Notes: generated by a model not told the origin, from the sequence alone. Positions 1-10,971 are shown, counted from the stretch's first letter. The stretch is DNA of 64,000 bases from Kalaharituber pfeilii (GCA_015179045.1 WHUZ01000062.1:186001-250000), one strand, 5' to 3'. Numbers and translations are program-made.

Positions 1-100
1 GTTGTTCCAAACCTGACCCGGGTATATGGGTCCCTGCTATAGGCTGGTAGCCTGTATGCGGGGTTACGTGACTCAAAAAAAAAAAAAAAAAAAAAAAAAA
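1..100 (+). mobile_element. LINE family A, 3' tail with poly(A)
   Basis: Only the end of the 3' untranslated region is present: the motif CCCGGGTATATGGGTCCCTG, a small hairpin (AGGCT-GGT-AGCCT type), then GCGGGGTTACGTGACTC and about 25 A. The same tail recurs at about 1279-1378, 2090-2165, 3386-3447 and 9484-9576, so this is the 3' terminus of a dispersed non-LTR retrotransposon. The 5' side runs out of the window. Confidence 0.75.
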
Positions 101-1378
101 GGGACCCTACAGGGGTAGGGGACCTGTGGTCCAAAAGCTTCAGAGGAGTGGAACCCTCAGATCCAGACAGGGAAGGTGAGAAGGGCAGAGATTGGAGGGA
201 CTTTAGCCTAGGGTGTGCAATAGATAAAAATGATGGGTTTGAGTCAGTAGCTGGAAAGATCACCGGCACTCTTGAGGTCGATGAAGAGGAGAAAGTCTCC
301 TGGGGACGTGATGTACACCCACTCAGGGCAGAAATTGAGGTCATTGACCTCAAGCTGGGCAAGAAGGATGCCCCAGCCAAGTGGGAACAGGCCCTCAACA
401 AAGCCAAGGGGGATTCGGTAGCCATCTTGACAGATCGCAGCCGCAGTGAGGAAGGAGGAGTTAAAGGTGGATGGTGGTGGAGGCAGGTGGTAGCAGGTGA
501 GTCAGAAGGATCCTGATGGGTAGGCACAAAAGCCACCGTGTGGGATGGAGAGGTCGCAGGTATGAGAGGTGCCCTCGAAGCGGTTGACGGCAGAGCGAAG
601 GTGTTGCTGCTTGCAGATTCTCAGGCAGCAATCAGCGCCGTTAAGACAGCAGGAAAACAGGAAAAGCGAGGACTGCAGGCCTGGCATGTGTGGTAGAGCT
701 CGTAGCAGAAAGGCGGCGAAGGCTGAGGGACACCGGGGCTGTGAAGCTTGCATGGATCAAGGCCCATGTAGGGATAGAGGGCAATGAGAAGACAGACGAG
801 AGGGCCAAAGATGGAGCCAGATGCATGAGGTATGATGGGCAAACCACAGAAGGAGGTCTGCATCAAGAGTTAGTTAGAAAGAGGAAGGAGGAGAAAGAAC
901 GAGCTGGTTTTGGAAAGGGAAAATTTGTGACATGGTGCAGGAGAACCCGCACCAACCACACCTGGTTGCGGACTGGAAAGGGCGGAGCTATGTTGAGGAG
1001 GAGAATCAGTGGGGAGAAGGCGTAATGCACCTGTGGGGAGCCTTGGAGTGCTGAGGATGTGGTGTTCGAATGTGGCGAGCTGGAGCGGCCCAAGAGAAAG
1101 AAGGAGAGTGGTGAGGTGGTCACCTGGCAGTACTGGGAGGACTTAGAGGAGAAAGGGTGGAAGCAGGAGGAGGTAGAGGGCAACCCAGTCGAGGTATGGT
1201 TCGCCAGCCTCGATCCGGGGTAGCTGAAGGGCCGGAGGGCACGCTGGGTACCCGAATTGTGTACGTAGAATAGATAGGTAGATGCTTTAACTTGACCCGG
1301 GTATATGGGTCCCTGCCAAAGGCTGGCAGCCTGTATGCGGGATTATGTGACCCAAAAAAAAAAAAAAAAAAAAAAAAA
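101..1378 (+). mobile_element. LINE family A, 5'-truncated and decayed
   Basis: This is a non-LTR retrotransposon 3' half. Bases 148-516 read through the linker after the reverse transcriptase and into the start of RNase H (SVAILTDRS). RNase H pieces continue in shifted frames at 569-1025, including WIKAHVGIEGNEKTDERAKD, which carries the H and D of the RNase HI active site. A cysteine-rich C-terminus and the ending EVWFASLDPG follow near 1200. The 3' UTR then ends in the family A tail and poly(A) at about 1354-1378. Several frameshifts make it non-functional. No clear target-site duplication was found, possibly because it abuts another poly(A) at position 100. Confidence 0.75.
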
Positions 1379-1443
1379 TTCTTAAAGTATCGCGAATAAA
1401 ACAGTATTCTTGAGGGCTACCGGACTGCACGTCTGGCCATAAG

Positions 1444-2170
1444 GGGAGTTAGAAGGGTCCCGGTGGGTTGGCACCAAAGCCACTGCGTGGGATGGTGACG
1501 TCGCAAGTATGAGAGGTGCCCTTGAAGCTGTTGATGGCAGGGCGAAGGTGTTACTGCTTGCAGACTCTCAAGCAGCCATCAGTGCAGTCAAGAGAGCGGG
1601 AGAAACAGGCAAGGCGAGGACTGCGGATCTAGCAAGGGTGGTAGAGCTCACGGCGGAAAGGCGGCGAAGGCTGAGGGATGCTGGCGCAGTGAAGTTTGCA
1701 CGGGTCAAGGCCCACGTAGGGATAGAGTGCAATGAGAAGGCAGATGAGAAGGCCAAAGAGGAGGCTAAGTGCATGAGGTACGATGGGCAGGCCACTGAGG
1801 GCGGGCTGCACCAGGAGTTAGTTCGAAGGAGAAAGGAGGAGAGGGAGCGACCTAGGTTTGGGAAGGGTAAGATTGTAAAATGGGGGCAGGAGAGCACTTA
1901 CAAATTGCACCTGGCTGCTGACTGGGAAGGGCGAAGCCATGTGGAGGAGGGGGTGGTGAGGAGGCGAAATGCACTTGTGGAGAGGCCGGTCGAGGTATGG
2001 TTTGCCAGCTTCGATCTGGGCTAGCCGAAGGTCGGAGGGTACGTTGGATACCCAATTATCTACGTAGGATAGATAGGTAGTTGCTTCAACCTGGCCCGGG
2101 TATATGGGTCCCTGCCATAGGTTGGTAGTCTGTATGCGGGGTTACATCAGCAAAAACGAAAAAAGAAAAA
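1444..2170 (+). mobile_element. LINE family A copy with 14-bp target-site duplication
   Basis: This is a second 5'-truncated family A insertion. The reading frame at 1509-2024 encodes RNase H: LLLADSQAAISAV with an active-site aspartate, then VKAHVGIECNEKADEKAKEE with the His/Asp motif. The C-terminus and 3' UTR follow, with an A-rich end interrupted by other bases. It is flanked by the direct repeat CGTCTGGCCATAAG (1430-1443) and CGTCCGGCCATAAG (2171-2184), one mismatch, which is the signature of target-primed reverse transcription. The C-terminal cysteine motif is partly lost compared with the copy upstream. Confidence 0.85.
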
Positions 2171-2184
2171 CGTCCGGCCATAAG

Positions 2185-2448
2185 ACAGCATTCTTAAATT
2201 AATACGATATTTCAAGTAGGACCATACTTCCTTGAACGGGTGTCGCGGTTCCTCTAGATCAGAAAGCTTATTCAATTGACTTACCATCAATTCCTCAATC
2301 CCTCAACGGGAATTGTAGTCGCCACCACTGGCATCGCCGCCACAATCACCACTAACAGCGACTGGGAAATGCTCATCGATGATGAATTCACAGATACTGC
2401 ATTCAAAATAAAGTCACCGTCCACCTGGACAATTGCACTTGCCTGACA
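2185..2448. other. Unique spacer, no gene seen
   Basis: This is non-repetitive sequence between the LINE at 1444-2170 and the start of the segmental duplication. I see no convincing open frame or RNA gene. Confidence 0.5.
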
Positions 2449-3057
2449 AGGCGAACTGGGTGGCTGGCTAGGCTTCAGCGTTATCCATTAAGAGCGGATA
2501 ACGCATGCGGTCTCCATGATCTGCAACGTCAGCCGCGTTTCTTCTCAACAGTTGAAGAAAAAAAAAAAAACATCGGCTGGCAATCTCTCCTTGCGGAGTG
2601 CCACATCCTGGGGCATGCTCCTAGACCCAATGCAGGGATTTGTGATTCTGCATAGTTAAGACAATTGAATCCAATAGTCTTTTCGCGCAACACAAAGCAT
2701 TCTGCTTATCTAGAAAACGAGCTCAACAGTCAGGAGCCCAATACGGAGATTTGTTTTGCTCACTGGATAACCATGTATGCGCTTCGCATAAGATCTTCAG
2801 ATGTTGGGCTGGCAGAAAAGCTATCACATCCATGGTAGATTGTATAACAATTGATTGCACAAAAAATGATGCTTATCGGGCCTTGAATAGTGGTGAACTT
2901 GGGCTGCAACCTGACCAGGAACTATGCAGTAGGGCCAATTGGTCCCATCGTAAACCCTGCCGTGGCAAAGCAAACTCCAAAAGAGCTGTTGCCTGCACAA
3001 TCGTATTCTACAAATACTAGAGCCCGTAGGACGGCACATGAGTAATGATTCTTAAAC

Positions 3058-3183
3058 CAAAATAAATAAATAAATGAATAAATAAATAAAATAAAATAAA
3101 ATAAAATAAAATAAAATAAAATAAAATAAAATAAAATAAAATAAAATAAAATAAAATAAAATAAAATAAAATAAAATAAAATA
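3058..3183. repeat. AAAT/AAAAT microsatellite
   Basis: The tract starts as AAAT units with one variant and continues as about twenty AAAAT units. The paralogous site at about 21555-21675 has a different composition (poly(A), AAAT, GATA-like units), showing rapid turnover since the duplication. A phenylalanine/isoleucine-rich frame on the opposite strand is only the repeat translated. Confidence 0.95.
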
Positions 3184-3385
3184 TGCTATAGACTTCGGAG
3201 CTGCACCGTTCGCGATCTATGCTAAGTAGCGGGTGTGGTGTTGTGCTATATTTTTCAAACAATTTTGGGTCAGCAGCTGAAAACTACAACTACGGAATTT
3301 CCAACTATGTATGGTGATGCGAGTTTTAGTGCAGTCATACCGATCTGAACGTCATCAGTATAGTGTTCATTGTCACCATCCGTCC

Positions 3386-3447
3386 CTGCCACAGGCCGAT
3401 AGCCTGTATGCGGGGTTACGTGACTCAAAAAAAAAAAAAAAAAAAAG
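3386..3447 (+). mobile_element. LINE family A tail insertion, older than the duplication
   Basis: The tail CCTGCC-ACAGG..TAGCCTGTATGCGG plus GGTTACGTGACTC and poly(A) sits here and at the same relative place in copy 2 (about 21920-21978), so it was inserted before the segmental duplication. Confidence 0.75.
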
Positions 3448-3814
3448 TAAAAAAGAAAAAGAAAAACACCATCCAATTACGACGTATTCTACGCTACATG
3501 CTTGTTCCTTCGTCCAGGAGCATAGCCTCCCAGCTCTATTCAAAATTAGAGATACGCAGCCACTATCAGCATATGCCTTAGCGAAGAATGGGTTGCTCTA
3601 GTTTCGCCTCAAAGCAGAGCGCCATGCATGATGGTTTTATTGCACGATATCTGGATTGAGAAGAAACCATGGACGTGATTGCGCCTTGTGACACGTGTTC
3701 AATGTAGACACAACTTGGTAACAGATTATGAAGGCTGCCTTGGCTCAAACCCGCGAGTACAAACTCTGCCAAATTTGATTGGTGAACGCAGTGTTGGCGG
3801 ATCAACTTGCACAC

Positions 3815-4440
3815 GGGGCTGTTGAATACGGAACATAAATCTTGTCAACATACTCAGCCAACTCTCCTGCATTAATTCAATGGATGGAATTAAATCATGA
3901 TAGGCCCCATACATAGCCACAAAGAAGTGAATATGTAACATTAAACAAGAAATGATCCTCAACCAGCGTGCACAGGGTGACTGCGTAATTAAGCCAGCGT
4001 TGCAGTGTCCCAGATGCAATCGGTGTATGGTCTGATTTAGTACGAATATGATTCAGTTGCCACATGCTTAGCCAACGTTTGTGCATTACCTACTCGGGCT
4101 GAAATGTGATCGGTTCCTAAGACAGCATCAAGCGTGGTGCAACAGTTCAGGCATCCAGAATGATCAGGGGCAGTAGATCAACGATTAAAATAATTGTGCG
4201 TAACTAGGACGTAACGGTGACAGCGCACTTTAGAGAAGGTCGCAGTAACCTCTAGCGAGGGTGCATTACTGTGCACCATGCAGAATTGAAGCCTTTACAG
4301 ATGCATAGCCTTACACAGACATCCTGATGCCTAACTTAGTGAAGATAATCCTACCCCATAAACAGCTGAATGTATACTCGATGGTCTTGGATTAGGGATC
4401 TGCATCCGTGATGCTGTAAAATCATGCTGCCATAGTACCC
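3815..4440. other. Intergenic region upstream of kinase-ankyrin copy 1
   Basis: No gene was recognised. The region is conserved with copy 2 (about 22260-22980) but carries many indels. The stretch near 4145-4180 is an empty site for the retroelement tail found in copy 2 at about 22650-22710. Confidence 0.6.
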
Positions 4441-4503
4441 TTCTTTTGTTTGGAAAAAAGAAAGTTAGCCTGCACACTCGCTGTTATCATTTGTATCGCT
4501 GCC

Positions 4504-4515
4504 ACTATATATTGC
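4504..4515 (+). promoter_or_regulatory. Putative TATA box of kinase-ankyrin copy 1
   Basis: ACTATATATTGC lies about 115 bases upstream of the proposed ATG at 4627 and is matched by TATATATATATT at 23073-23084 in copy 2. The position suits a fungal core promoter with a 5' leader of 80-90 nt. No expression evidence is available. Confidence 0.4.
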
Positions 4516-4626
4516 ATCGTCGGAATCCTATTACATCAAGTCCAGCGCATCTCTCCTGTCTTCAGCAATCCAAGAAACTGCCCCCCTTCTATCTCCTTTA
4601 TCTTGCCTACGTTTCAGCAAATTACT

Positions 4627-5925
4627 ATGTCATCTCCTCCGATTTCCGAGGACTTGACTGAAGAAATACTACCGTATCGCCCTCAACGCCGGGGCTACAA
4701 TATTTCGACTTCTACTGCCATCACTACAGAAACGCCTGGCAGCTCCTCCCATCCCGGGCCACTCTCGAAATTCAAGCCAGGTGGTGTGGCACCAATACCA
4801 GCACAATCCGTGGAACCCGAAGATCGGCGAAGGAAAAATTCTTTTCTCCTCCTGTTGAAGCAAATTGCAAATGCAACTGCTGACAAACGCTTGTCAGGGT
4901 CTGCAGGTCTTGAGCTCTCTAAGTACGAATGTGAACCAAATGAGTTCATTGGAAGAGGGAGAAGCTTCTACGTATCGCGGATAAGGTTACCAAAGCTATT
5001 CAAGCTACAACGTACTGCAGGTCGGACAACATTTGAAAGGTTGACTATACCTGAGTGGAGGGAAGCTACAACGCGTGGCGTAGAGTCGGAGATGGTTATC
5101 CGCAAGATGCCACTTATTGAATACGATATTCACGGGATGCCCAAAGATAATGCCAACGAAGAACGATCGAAAGCGGTCCTGCTAGAATTTCTAGCCCTTA
5201 CACATGAGCCTTTATTTAATCACCCCAATATTGTTGACTTACTCGGGGTGTGTTGGGAACGCGACGTGAGCGAGCCCACACTGCTGGATCAGCATATCCA
5301 TTCTGCCTTTTACGTACCCGTCTTACTTCTGGAGAATGCTCGGCTCGGGTCTCTTGATCAGTTCATGAAAACAACAGTTTATGAAACTCGGTCCATGAAG
5401 CAGAAAGCCCAATTGTGTCGTGATGTAGCAGAAGGTCTTTTTGCATTACACTCATGTGGAATTGTGCATGGAGATGTTAAGCCAGAGAACATTCTCATCT
5501 TCGATTCACGCCATGGGGACGGGTACACTGCAAAGCTCGGGGATTTCGGGTTTAGCGTCAATCAAAGGGAGGAAGATTTGGTTTTAAAAAGCAACGGTCA
5601 GGCCAGTTGGAAGCTGGTAGGGCGAAGCTGGCCTTGGAACGACCCAGAATGCCATCTTCACAGAACCTGGGACCAGTTGCAAAAAACAGACGTATTCTCA
5701 TATGGTTTGTTGGTATGGTCCGTCTTGAGTGGCAATGCTATTGAGAGTTTGTTTGATTTAGATCCCAAGAAAGATGATCTACAAGACCCCTCAAGGCGAC
5801 AAATGGTTGAGGATTTAAAGAAGGATGGAACTCTGGGAAATAATGCAGCCACGTATTTCAGGAAATTCAACCCTTTAGTACAGCTTTTTGTCAGGTGTCT
5901 GTTTGAATTTTCTTTACATCCGTAG
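4627..5925 (+). CDS. Protein kinase half of kinase-Sel1-ankyrin gene, copy 1 (frameshifted)
   Basis: This encodes a Ser/Thr-type protein kinase domain. FIGRGRSFYV is a glycine-loop-like segment. HGDVKPENILIF is the catalytic loop, with HGD in place of HRD but keeping catalytic Asp and Asn. LGDFGFS is the metal-binding motif and WNDPE stands at the APE position. I start at ATG 4627 (MSSPPISEDL) because it aligns with copy 2; the open frame extends upstream only from a non-ATG codon and that extension is not conserved. Compared with copy 2, one G is missing in the CATCCGTAG stretch just before 5925, which creates a stop immediately after the kinase core. Copy 2 reads on (HPVVSLRGTIEDICNIWNIW) to a splice donor. 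So copy 1 is probably a pseudogene or a truncated kinase, unless the missing base is an assembly error. Confidence 0.75.
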   Translation: MSSPPISEDLTEEILPYRPQRRGYNISTSTAITTETPGSSSHPGPLSKFKPGGVAPIPAQSVEPEDRRRKNSFLLLLKQIANATADKRLSGSAGLELSKYECEPNEFIGRGRSFYVSRIRLPKLFKLQRTAGRTTFERLTIPEWREATTRGVESEMVIRKMPLIEYDIHGMPKDNANEERSKAVLLEFLALTHEPLFNHPNIVDLLGVCWERDVSEPTLLDQHIHSAFYVPVLLLENARLGSLDQFMKTTVYETRSMKQKAQLCRDVAEGLFALHSCGIVHGDVKPENILIFDSRHGDGYTAKLGDFGFSVNQREEDLVLKSNGQASWKLVGRSWPWNDPECHLHRTWDQLQKTDVFSYGLLVWSVLSGNAIESLFDLDPKKDDLQDPSRRQMVEDLKKDGTLGNNAATYFRKFNPLVQLFVRCLFEFSLHP

Positions 5926-5983
5926 TTTCCTTAAGAGGAAAAATTGAAGATATTTGCAATATCTGGAACGTTTGGTTTAATGA

Positions 5984-6075
5984 GTAAGTGTTCCCGTCTG
6001 TGCGTAACACTAACCACTTCCTGCAAACTGACTTCAACCTTTTGATATCACTGCTCGACTAACTTTATATCTTAG
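5984..6075 (+). other. Intron of kinase-ankyrin copy 1 (92 nt)
   Basis: The donor is GA|GTAAGTG, the branch-site match GACTAAC lies 12 nt upstream of the acceptor, and the acceptor is ATCTTAG. Splicing fuses codon GA+T (Asp) to TRGWPKSKFWRMSETE, the same junction as copy 2 (GA+C, Asp, TRGWPKSKFWPMNEVD). This conserved phase and peptide are the evidence that the kinase and ankyrin frames are one gene. Confidence 0.85.
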
Positions 6076-8506
6076 TACCCGCGGATGGCCCAAGTCGAAG
6101 TTCTGGCGTATGAGTGAAACAGAGATTGAGTACGTTCCTCTTTACCGAGTCCTGGCTAGCATGCGGGAGTATCCACAAGCTATCAAGCAACGCTTCATAA
6201 CGATTGGGGAGGATGACTCATACTCATTAAGGGACAAGCTTGAATTGTTGACATTTCGTGGCCTTTGTCACTTGATTGGGTGGGGTGTAGAAAAGGACTT
6301 TGCAATAGCGCAGGAATTCATTGAGGAAACTACTAATCTTTCTCCAATGGCGGCTATATATCAAGCTATGTTTTTGGAGGATGCCCAACCCGAAGATAGA
6401 TCTTTCTTCCAAGCAATGCATGGAGACCTAGGCTCTAAATATGAGCACGATCTTTTCTGGAGACTCGAGTTGCTCTGCTCGCAATTCCCATCCTATGAGG
6501 GCATCCGTCAACTCATGCGTTACTTCCCAGTGTTCCCCAAAATGCCAGAGTTTTGGTACAATCTACGATGCCACCTATTTCGAAAATTTGAATACGGGAT
6601 AATTCAAATGCAAAGGGACATGAAGGCACAGGCAGAATCATTAGGAATAGATCTCCATCAGGCTCATCTTCTAGACATCGCAGAAAATCATTCAGCACTT
6701 GATGTCATCAGGATCGGTCATAACAAGTTACATTTTGCAGTGTGCTCAGGGTTCCCTGAGGCCCTGGAAACCTTGCTGGAGACACCAGACTTCGACATGG
6801 CGTTATTACATGAGCGGGATCGCTTCGGAGATACACCATTTTTGGTTGCATGTCGTCTAGGGGCATTTCGAGCAGCGAGTTTGCTTGCTGGTGCTGGGTC
6901 AGATGTCACTGTTTGCAACAACTTTGGGGAAAATGCTCTTCATTTTCTTTGTGACTTTGAGGATGAGCAAGAGATGGCAGAAATTGCAAGCATAGTTGTT
7001 GCGCATGGAGGGACGGCATTGCTTCACTCCGATGCCCCTGCTAGCTACCCCCCCGAGGCTATCAATGTCATGTTGATAGTAATCCCTGGACCGCCTCTTA
7101 CCCGTGCCGTCTGCAGAAACAATCTTGCAGTTGCAAAAGTACTCTTACAACACGGAGCGAAACCTCAACATTATGGTAACCATGGCCGGGGCATGTCTGC
7201 GATGAGATATGCAGCGGCTACACACTCTGTTGACATGCTGAAACTGTTTGCCAACTATATCCCCGATGATGAAGTTTGCGAGTGGATAGAGTATTTGCAG
7301 TCTGCAATTGGCGAGGTGTTTGGCTTCCAGCGTATGTACCTTCACGGGATGAGATATATTGACAAAATGAAAAGCACATTTGATTTTCTATTGGATCACA
7401 TTCCGGAGCGGCCTGTCTTCATCCCAGTGAATGGTATGCGTATTCCTCTCATTGCATTAACTGTCGAAATGGGAGACCAAGATATGTTAGAGTATCTTTT
7501 GGAAAAGCTTGGGTGTTCAGGAATCAATGATTATTATGCGGGAATCGGAACTGCATTACACCAGGCAATTATGAGTGGTTCGATCGAAAAGTTCAAGCTT
7601 CTCCTTAAAAGTGGTGCAGACCCTTATGCAGCAGTTTGCAGTGGCGTTGATTCTTCGACTACAACAACTCTGTCCTTCTGTTGTGTCAGTCTCGGAGGTA
7701 CCGCGGAGATGGTAAAGGAGCTTGTACGACTAGGGGCACATCGACAACGTGTACAAGGCAAAGATGCCACAGGGCTACCCCCATTCACTGTTGCAGTTCT
7801 GGCATATAAACTCGACATTGCGCAGGTATTGCTAGAAGCTGACGATGACGGCACTATTATGTCAGACACTGGTGATTCAGGCTTCACTGTGGTAGGACAT
7901 GTGGTGAAAGTGTGCTCCGTAAGATCTGTGCCAATGTTGCGATTTTTGTTTAGCCGCGAGCCTCCAACGAAGCGGCCAACCCACATTGCCGACCCTAGGG
8001 TACCACTGACGGTATTTCACACTATTGCCTCAGTAGGGTGGTTGGTAGCTAAGTACGATAGGCGCGTGGTGGGCGATATTTTGGATTTTCTCCTGGACAG
8101 ATTTCCGGATCCTGCCATTGTGAATGCCGCTGCTACCAAGGAGAATCTCACTGCATTGCATCTGGCAGTAATCACTACGAATTTGACCGTGGTACAGAGA
8201 CTCTTGCAATATAAAGACATTGACCTTCACGCCAGGAGTACGGAAGGACTAACAGCATATGATTATGCCATTCGTTGCATTCTCTCCATTGTTTTACCGG
8301 AAGTGACTGCGGTAGGACAGAGCTTTGTAGATCGCTACATACAGGATCGGTATGAGATTCGCAACACATTGGCGCGAGCAATGGGAATGGAAGGGCCGGA
8401 CTGGATAGATGGGATGGAAATTGAGTCATTTCCAGTGGAGGGTGGTCCACCGGGGCGACGCGCCCATCATTTGATGGTGCGGATGCGCGACGGTCAGGGA
8501 CCTTGA
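6076..8506 (+). CDS. Sel1/ankyrin half of kinase-ankyrin gene, copy 1
   Basis: This is the second exon of the gene. After the splice junction it reads TRGWPKSKFWRMSETE, then a Sel1-like segment (GLCHLIGWGVEKDFAIAQEF) and then a long ankyrin array: KLHFAVCSGFPEALETLL, GDTPFLVACRLGAFRAASLL, NALHFLCDF and TALHLAVITTNLTVVQRLL are clear units. The first in-frame ATG is 6110. Because the kinase exon is frameshifted, this half would be lost from the spliced product or made only from a separate start. The frame itself is intact to TGA at 8506, so inactivation is recent or absent. Such kinase/Sel1/ankyrin proteins are probably intracellular signalling or recognition proteins; this is inference, and no ligand can be named. 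Confidence 0.8.
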
Positions 8507-8545
8507 GAGCGCGATAGCATGCTCGCCGCAGGTGCAGAGGAAGGT

Positions 8546-8597
8546 ATTTTCTTTGGTCACATAACCCCACATACAAGCTACAAGCCTATGGCAGTGA
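8546..8597 (-). mobile_element. Tail-only LINE A/C insertion private to copy 1
   Basis: A short T run is followed by the reverse complement of the family A/C tail (CACATAACCCCACATACAAG). It is flanked by GCAGAGGAAGGT (8534-8545) and GCAGACGAAGGT (8598-8609). Copy 2 has an uninterrupted site near 27255-27268, which is a paralogous empty site. Confidence 0.8.
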
Positions 8598-8946
8598 GCA
8601 GACGAAGGTGTACAGAGTAGGATCTCAAGCATTATGCAACAAGCGGTGCAGGAAGCGGGAAGCCTTTATATTAATGCAATAGGAGAAGTCACTCATTTCA
8701 TTATTTTGAGGAGATGTATACGTCAATTCCTTATACGAGTGTGATGTTGAAAATAAAACAAAAAAAAAAAAAGCCTGCATCGTTCAATTGCTTCATGTGA
8801 GCTTTGAGAATCCACATCCAAAAAAGCAAAGACGCAAGGATTTAGAAAACAAACGTAAGGTGAAGCAACAAAAGAAATGAAGACCGGACCTTATCGTGTT
8901 CTTCTGACTTCGTAGGCAAGGCAATATATCTAAAGGGAAGAGCGAC

Positions 8947-9011
8947 GGGCTCTGCCATAGCCAGTAGCGATAAGCGGGGTTACGTGATTTCTAAGGGGAA
9001 AAAAAAAAAAT
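8947..9011 (+). mobile_element. LINE A/C tail
   Basis: GGGCTCTGCCATAGCCAGTA..GCGGGGTTACGTGATTTC followed by a 12-A run. It lies just outside the right end of the duplicated block. Confidence 0.65.
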
Positions 9012-9281
9012 GTAGACCGCGCGACTAAAGATGCAGAGTATTCAATGAATGCTACGTTGGGTTCACAAGTAGCGTTAGATGCACGCAGGCAGGTAGAAGT
9101 AGGGAAACCAACATGAGAAGGAGCAGCAAGCGCGTGCTGAAAGTATTAGAGACGAGAAGAATGAAAGGAGTTGCGGAAAGAGCAGTATAATAGGTGAAGG
9201 ACTCATTTGTGTCAGAGGAGGTGGGAACGCAGACGAGGCATCTAGAGTCTGAGTCCATCTACACCGGGAAGAGTTAGTAAC

Positions 9282-9576
9282 CCGAACTGGAGCGACCCCA
9301 GAGGAAGGACAAAGATGGGGCGCATGTCACCTGGCAGTCCTGGGAGGACCTAGAGGAGAAAGGGTGGAAGCAAGAAGGTGTGGAGGGCGACCCGGTCGAG
9401 TACTGGTTTGCCTGCCTCAATCTGGGGTAGCCGGGGACGGAGAGCACTGAGTGCTCAAGATGTGCATGTAGATTCCGTAGTTAGGTGTTCCAAACCTGGC
9501 CCGGGTATATGGGTCCCTGCCATAGGCTGATAGCCTGTATGGGGGGTTACGTGAATAAAAAAAAAAAAAAAAAAAA
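9282..9576 (+). mobile_element. LINE family A 3' end with 14-bp target-site duplication
   Basis: It carries the LINE A C-terminal codons (WQSWEDLEEKGWKQEGVEGD..VEYWFACLNLG), the 3' UTR, the tail and poly(A). It is flanked by perfect copies of GAAGAGTTAGTAAC (9268-9281 and 9577-9590). Confidence 0.9.
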
Positions 9577-9590
9577 GAAGAGTTAGTAAC

Positions 9591-9860
9591 GGAGCCGGAT
9601 ATGAGGGCCAAGGCCAGGAACTACGTGCAGTAGAATGGAGCAGATTGAACACTTGCGCACAGACCTTTGAGGAGACATGGACACTTCCAGGCATCTTGGG
9701 AGACAGGAGCTTAGAGCATGGAAATACGGAAACAAAGGTTTGAAAGTAGACGGACCGGAATGCAGATGGTACCCGTGTGGAAAAGGGCAAGAGACATACG
9801 GATACCTATATTCGAGCTGCAGATTATATATCGGGAAGAACGGCCTGGGAGGGAGGCGGA
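9591..9860 (+). mobile_element. LINE family B C-terminal remnant
   Basis: A decayed stretch matches the family B segment after RNase H. LGRQELRAWKYGNKGLKVDG.PECRWYPCGKGQETYGYLYSSC corresponds to the CCHC knuckle of intact copies, with an inserted residue. It is not functional. Confidence 0.6.
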
Positions 9861-10208
9861 AGAGGCTTAATCGAATCCATTAGACGGGCTCATATGCTGT
9901 AGCCTGCCGGCGAATATTGCTGGTTCCCGAACAGATATGAGCGAAAGAACTCAGCTGATAGATTTCCTGATCGCAGATCAAACATCTCAGTGTGCGAAGC
10001 AACAATGTTGAGCAGGAAGACTGATGCCCAAGGTGCAGATCTAGGAGACGCATCTGGATAGTGGGACCCTAAGCAAGACGATCTGTGAGGGAATGGTGAT
10101 CCAACCAGGAGGTAGAAGAACAGTCAGCACAGCCAGATCAGGAGAAAGATTGTCGTGGTGGAGCCGAAAGTTAGAGTCGGCGACGGTGTGAGTGGAGCGG
10201 ACGGAGTG
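9861..10208. other. Spacer whose end matches the right flank of copy 2
   Basis: No gene was seen. GGCGACGGTGTGAGTGGAGCGG (10173-10194 region) matches 27602-27625, directly beyond duplication copy 2. The 8927-10170 interval may therefore be inserted in copy 1, or deleted in copy 2. Confidence 0.5.
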
Positions 10209-10512
10209 GATTTTTTTTTTTTGATTTTTTTTTTTTATATCATTTATCGCTTACCGCCCTGTGGGCTATGGCGATGTGTTAGGTACATGTGATCAACAGG
10301 AACTAAATGAGATAGAGAAAATAAAATACTGGCACACTGAGTGGAGCGAAGGGCAGTTCGTTTGAAAGATGTATGGGATGGATTTTTTTTTAATATCATT
10401 ACTCGCATGCCGCCCTGTGGGTATGGCGAGATCAATTACAAAGCAGAATAAGGAAATAAAGAGAATAACTAAGAGAAAGCCATGCCCCCCGTTGTCGGAT
10501 CACGGAGGGGAA

Positions 10513-10543
<31 letters not shown>

Positions 10544-10580
10544 CATTACTCGCATTCCGCCCTGGGGGCTACGGCGAGGT
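10209..10580 (-). mobile_element. Three LINE family B 3' tails in a row
   Basis: Poly(T) followed by the reverse complement of the B tail (ATATCATTACTCGC..GCCGCCCTGTGGGCTATGGCGA) occurs at about 10209-10275, 10382-10432 and 10512-10585. Each marks the 3' end of a separate minus-strand insertion with little other LINE sequence. Confidence 0.7.
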
Positions 10581-10739
10581 ATAGGTTACGTACAAAAGGA
10601 TAAGGAAATAAATGGGTAAGTCTCCTCCGAGTAGCAGAAAAACATATAAGTATTAAGGAAAATTAGACATGAGTGAAAGAAAAACCCTAAGAAAACCCTA
10701 CTCGTCTTCGCCTAGTAGTTCTATCAGAGTGTGTAGTGG

Positions 10740-10971
10740 TCCCGGTCGCCGTCTCCACGGGGGGGGAGCAGATTTACTCAGACCACCTAAGAGCAAGGAC
10801 AAGGACCCGTTGTTGGACATTCTGGACTGGGCAGGACAAGAATAGAGCATACATATTTATCTGTCTACCTTATCTATGTTCATCTTTTCTATCCCGATGT
10901 ACTTATTCCTTTTACTGATGTAACTAACCTCGCCATAGCCCTCAGGGCGGCATGTATATATTAAAAAAAAA
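10740..10971 (+). mobile_element. LINE family B 3' end
   Basis: The last coding bases (DPLLDILDWAGQE-like), a pyrimidine-rich 3' UTR and the tail CCTCGCCATAGCCCTCAGGG..GGCATG plus TATATATT and A11. The tail is an older variant of the stem-loop seen in other copies. Confidence 0.65.

Larger units (their letters stand above)
2449..8926 (+). repeat. Segmental duplication, copy 1
   Basis: From AGGCGAACTGGG at 2449 to the GGCAAGGC region near 8926 this block aligns colinearly, at roughly nine bases in ten by eye, with 20931-27590. It contains an upstream non-coding part, an (AAAAT)n tract, a LINE A tail shared by both copies, and the kinase-Sel1-ankyrin gene. Differences include a one-base deletion in the kinase exon, a 66-base length change in the ankyrin exon and private retroelement insertions. 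Confidence 0.9.

Noticed and set aside
2751..3020. 89-residue cysteine-containing open frame, conserved at 21252-21521
   Set aside because: Both copies begin with a non-ATG codon, and seven of the eight base differences between them change the amino acid. That is the pattern of non-coding DNA rather than a conserved peptide.
3017..3262. Phe/Ile/Leu-rich frame on the minus strand
   Set aside because: Direct translation of the AAAAT microsatellite.
4450..4626. N-terminal hydrophobic extension of kinase-ankyrin copy 1 (a possible membrane anchor)
   Set aside because: It opens with TTG, overlaps the putative TATA box and is not kept in frame in copy 2, so it is more likely promoter and 5' leader.
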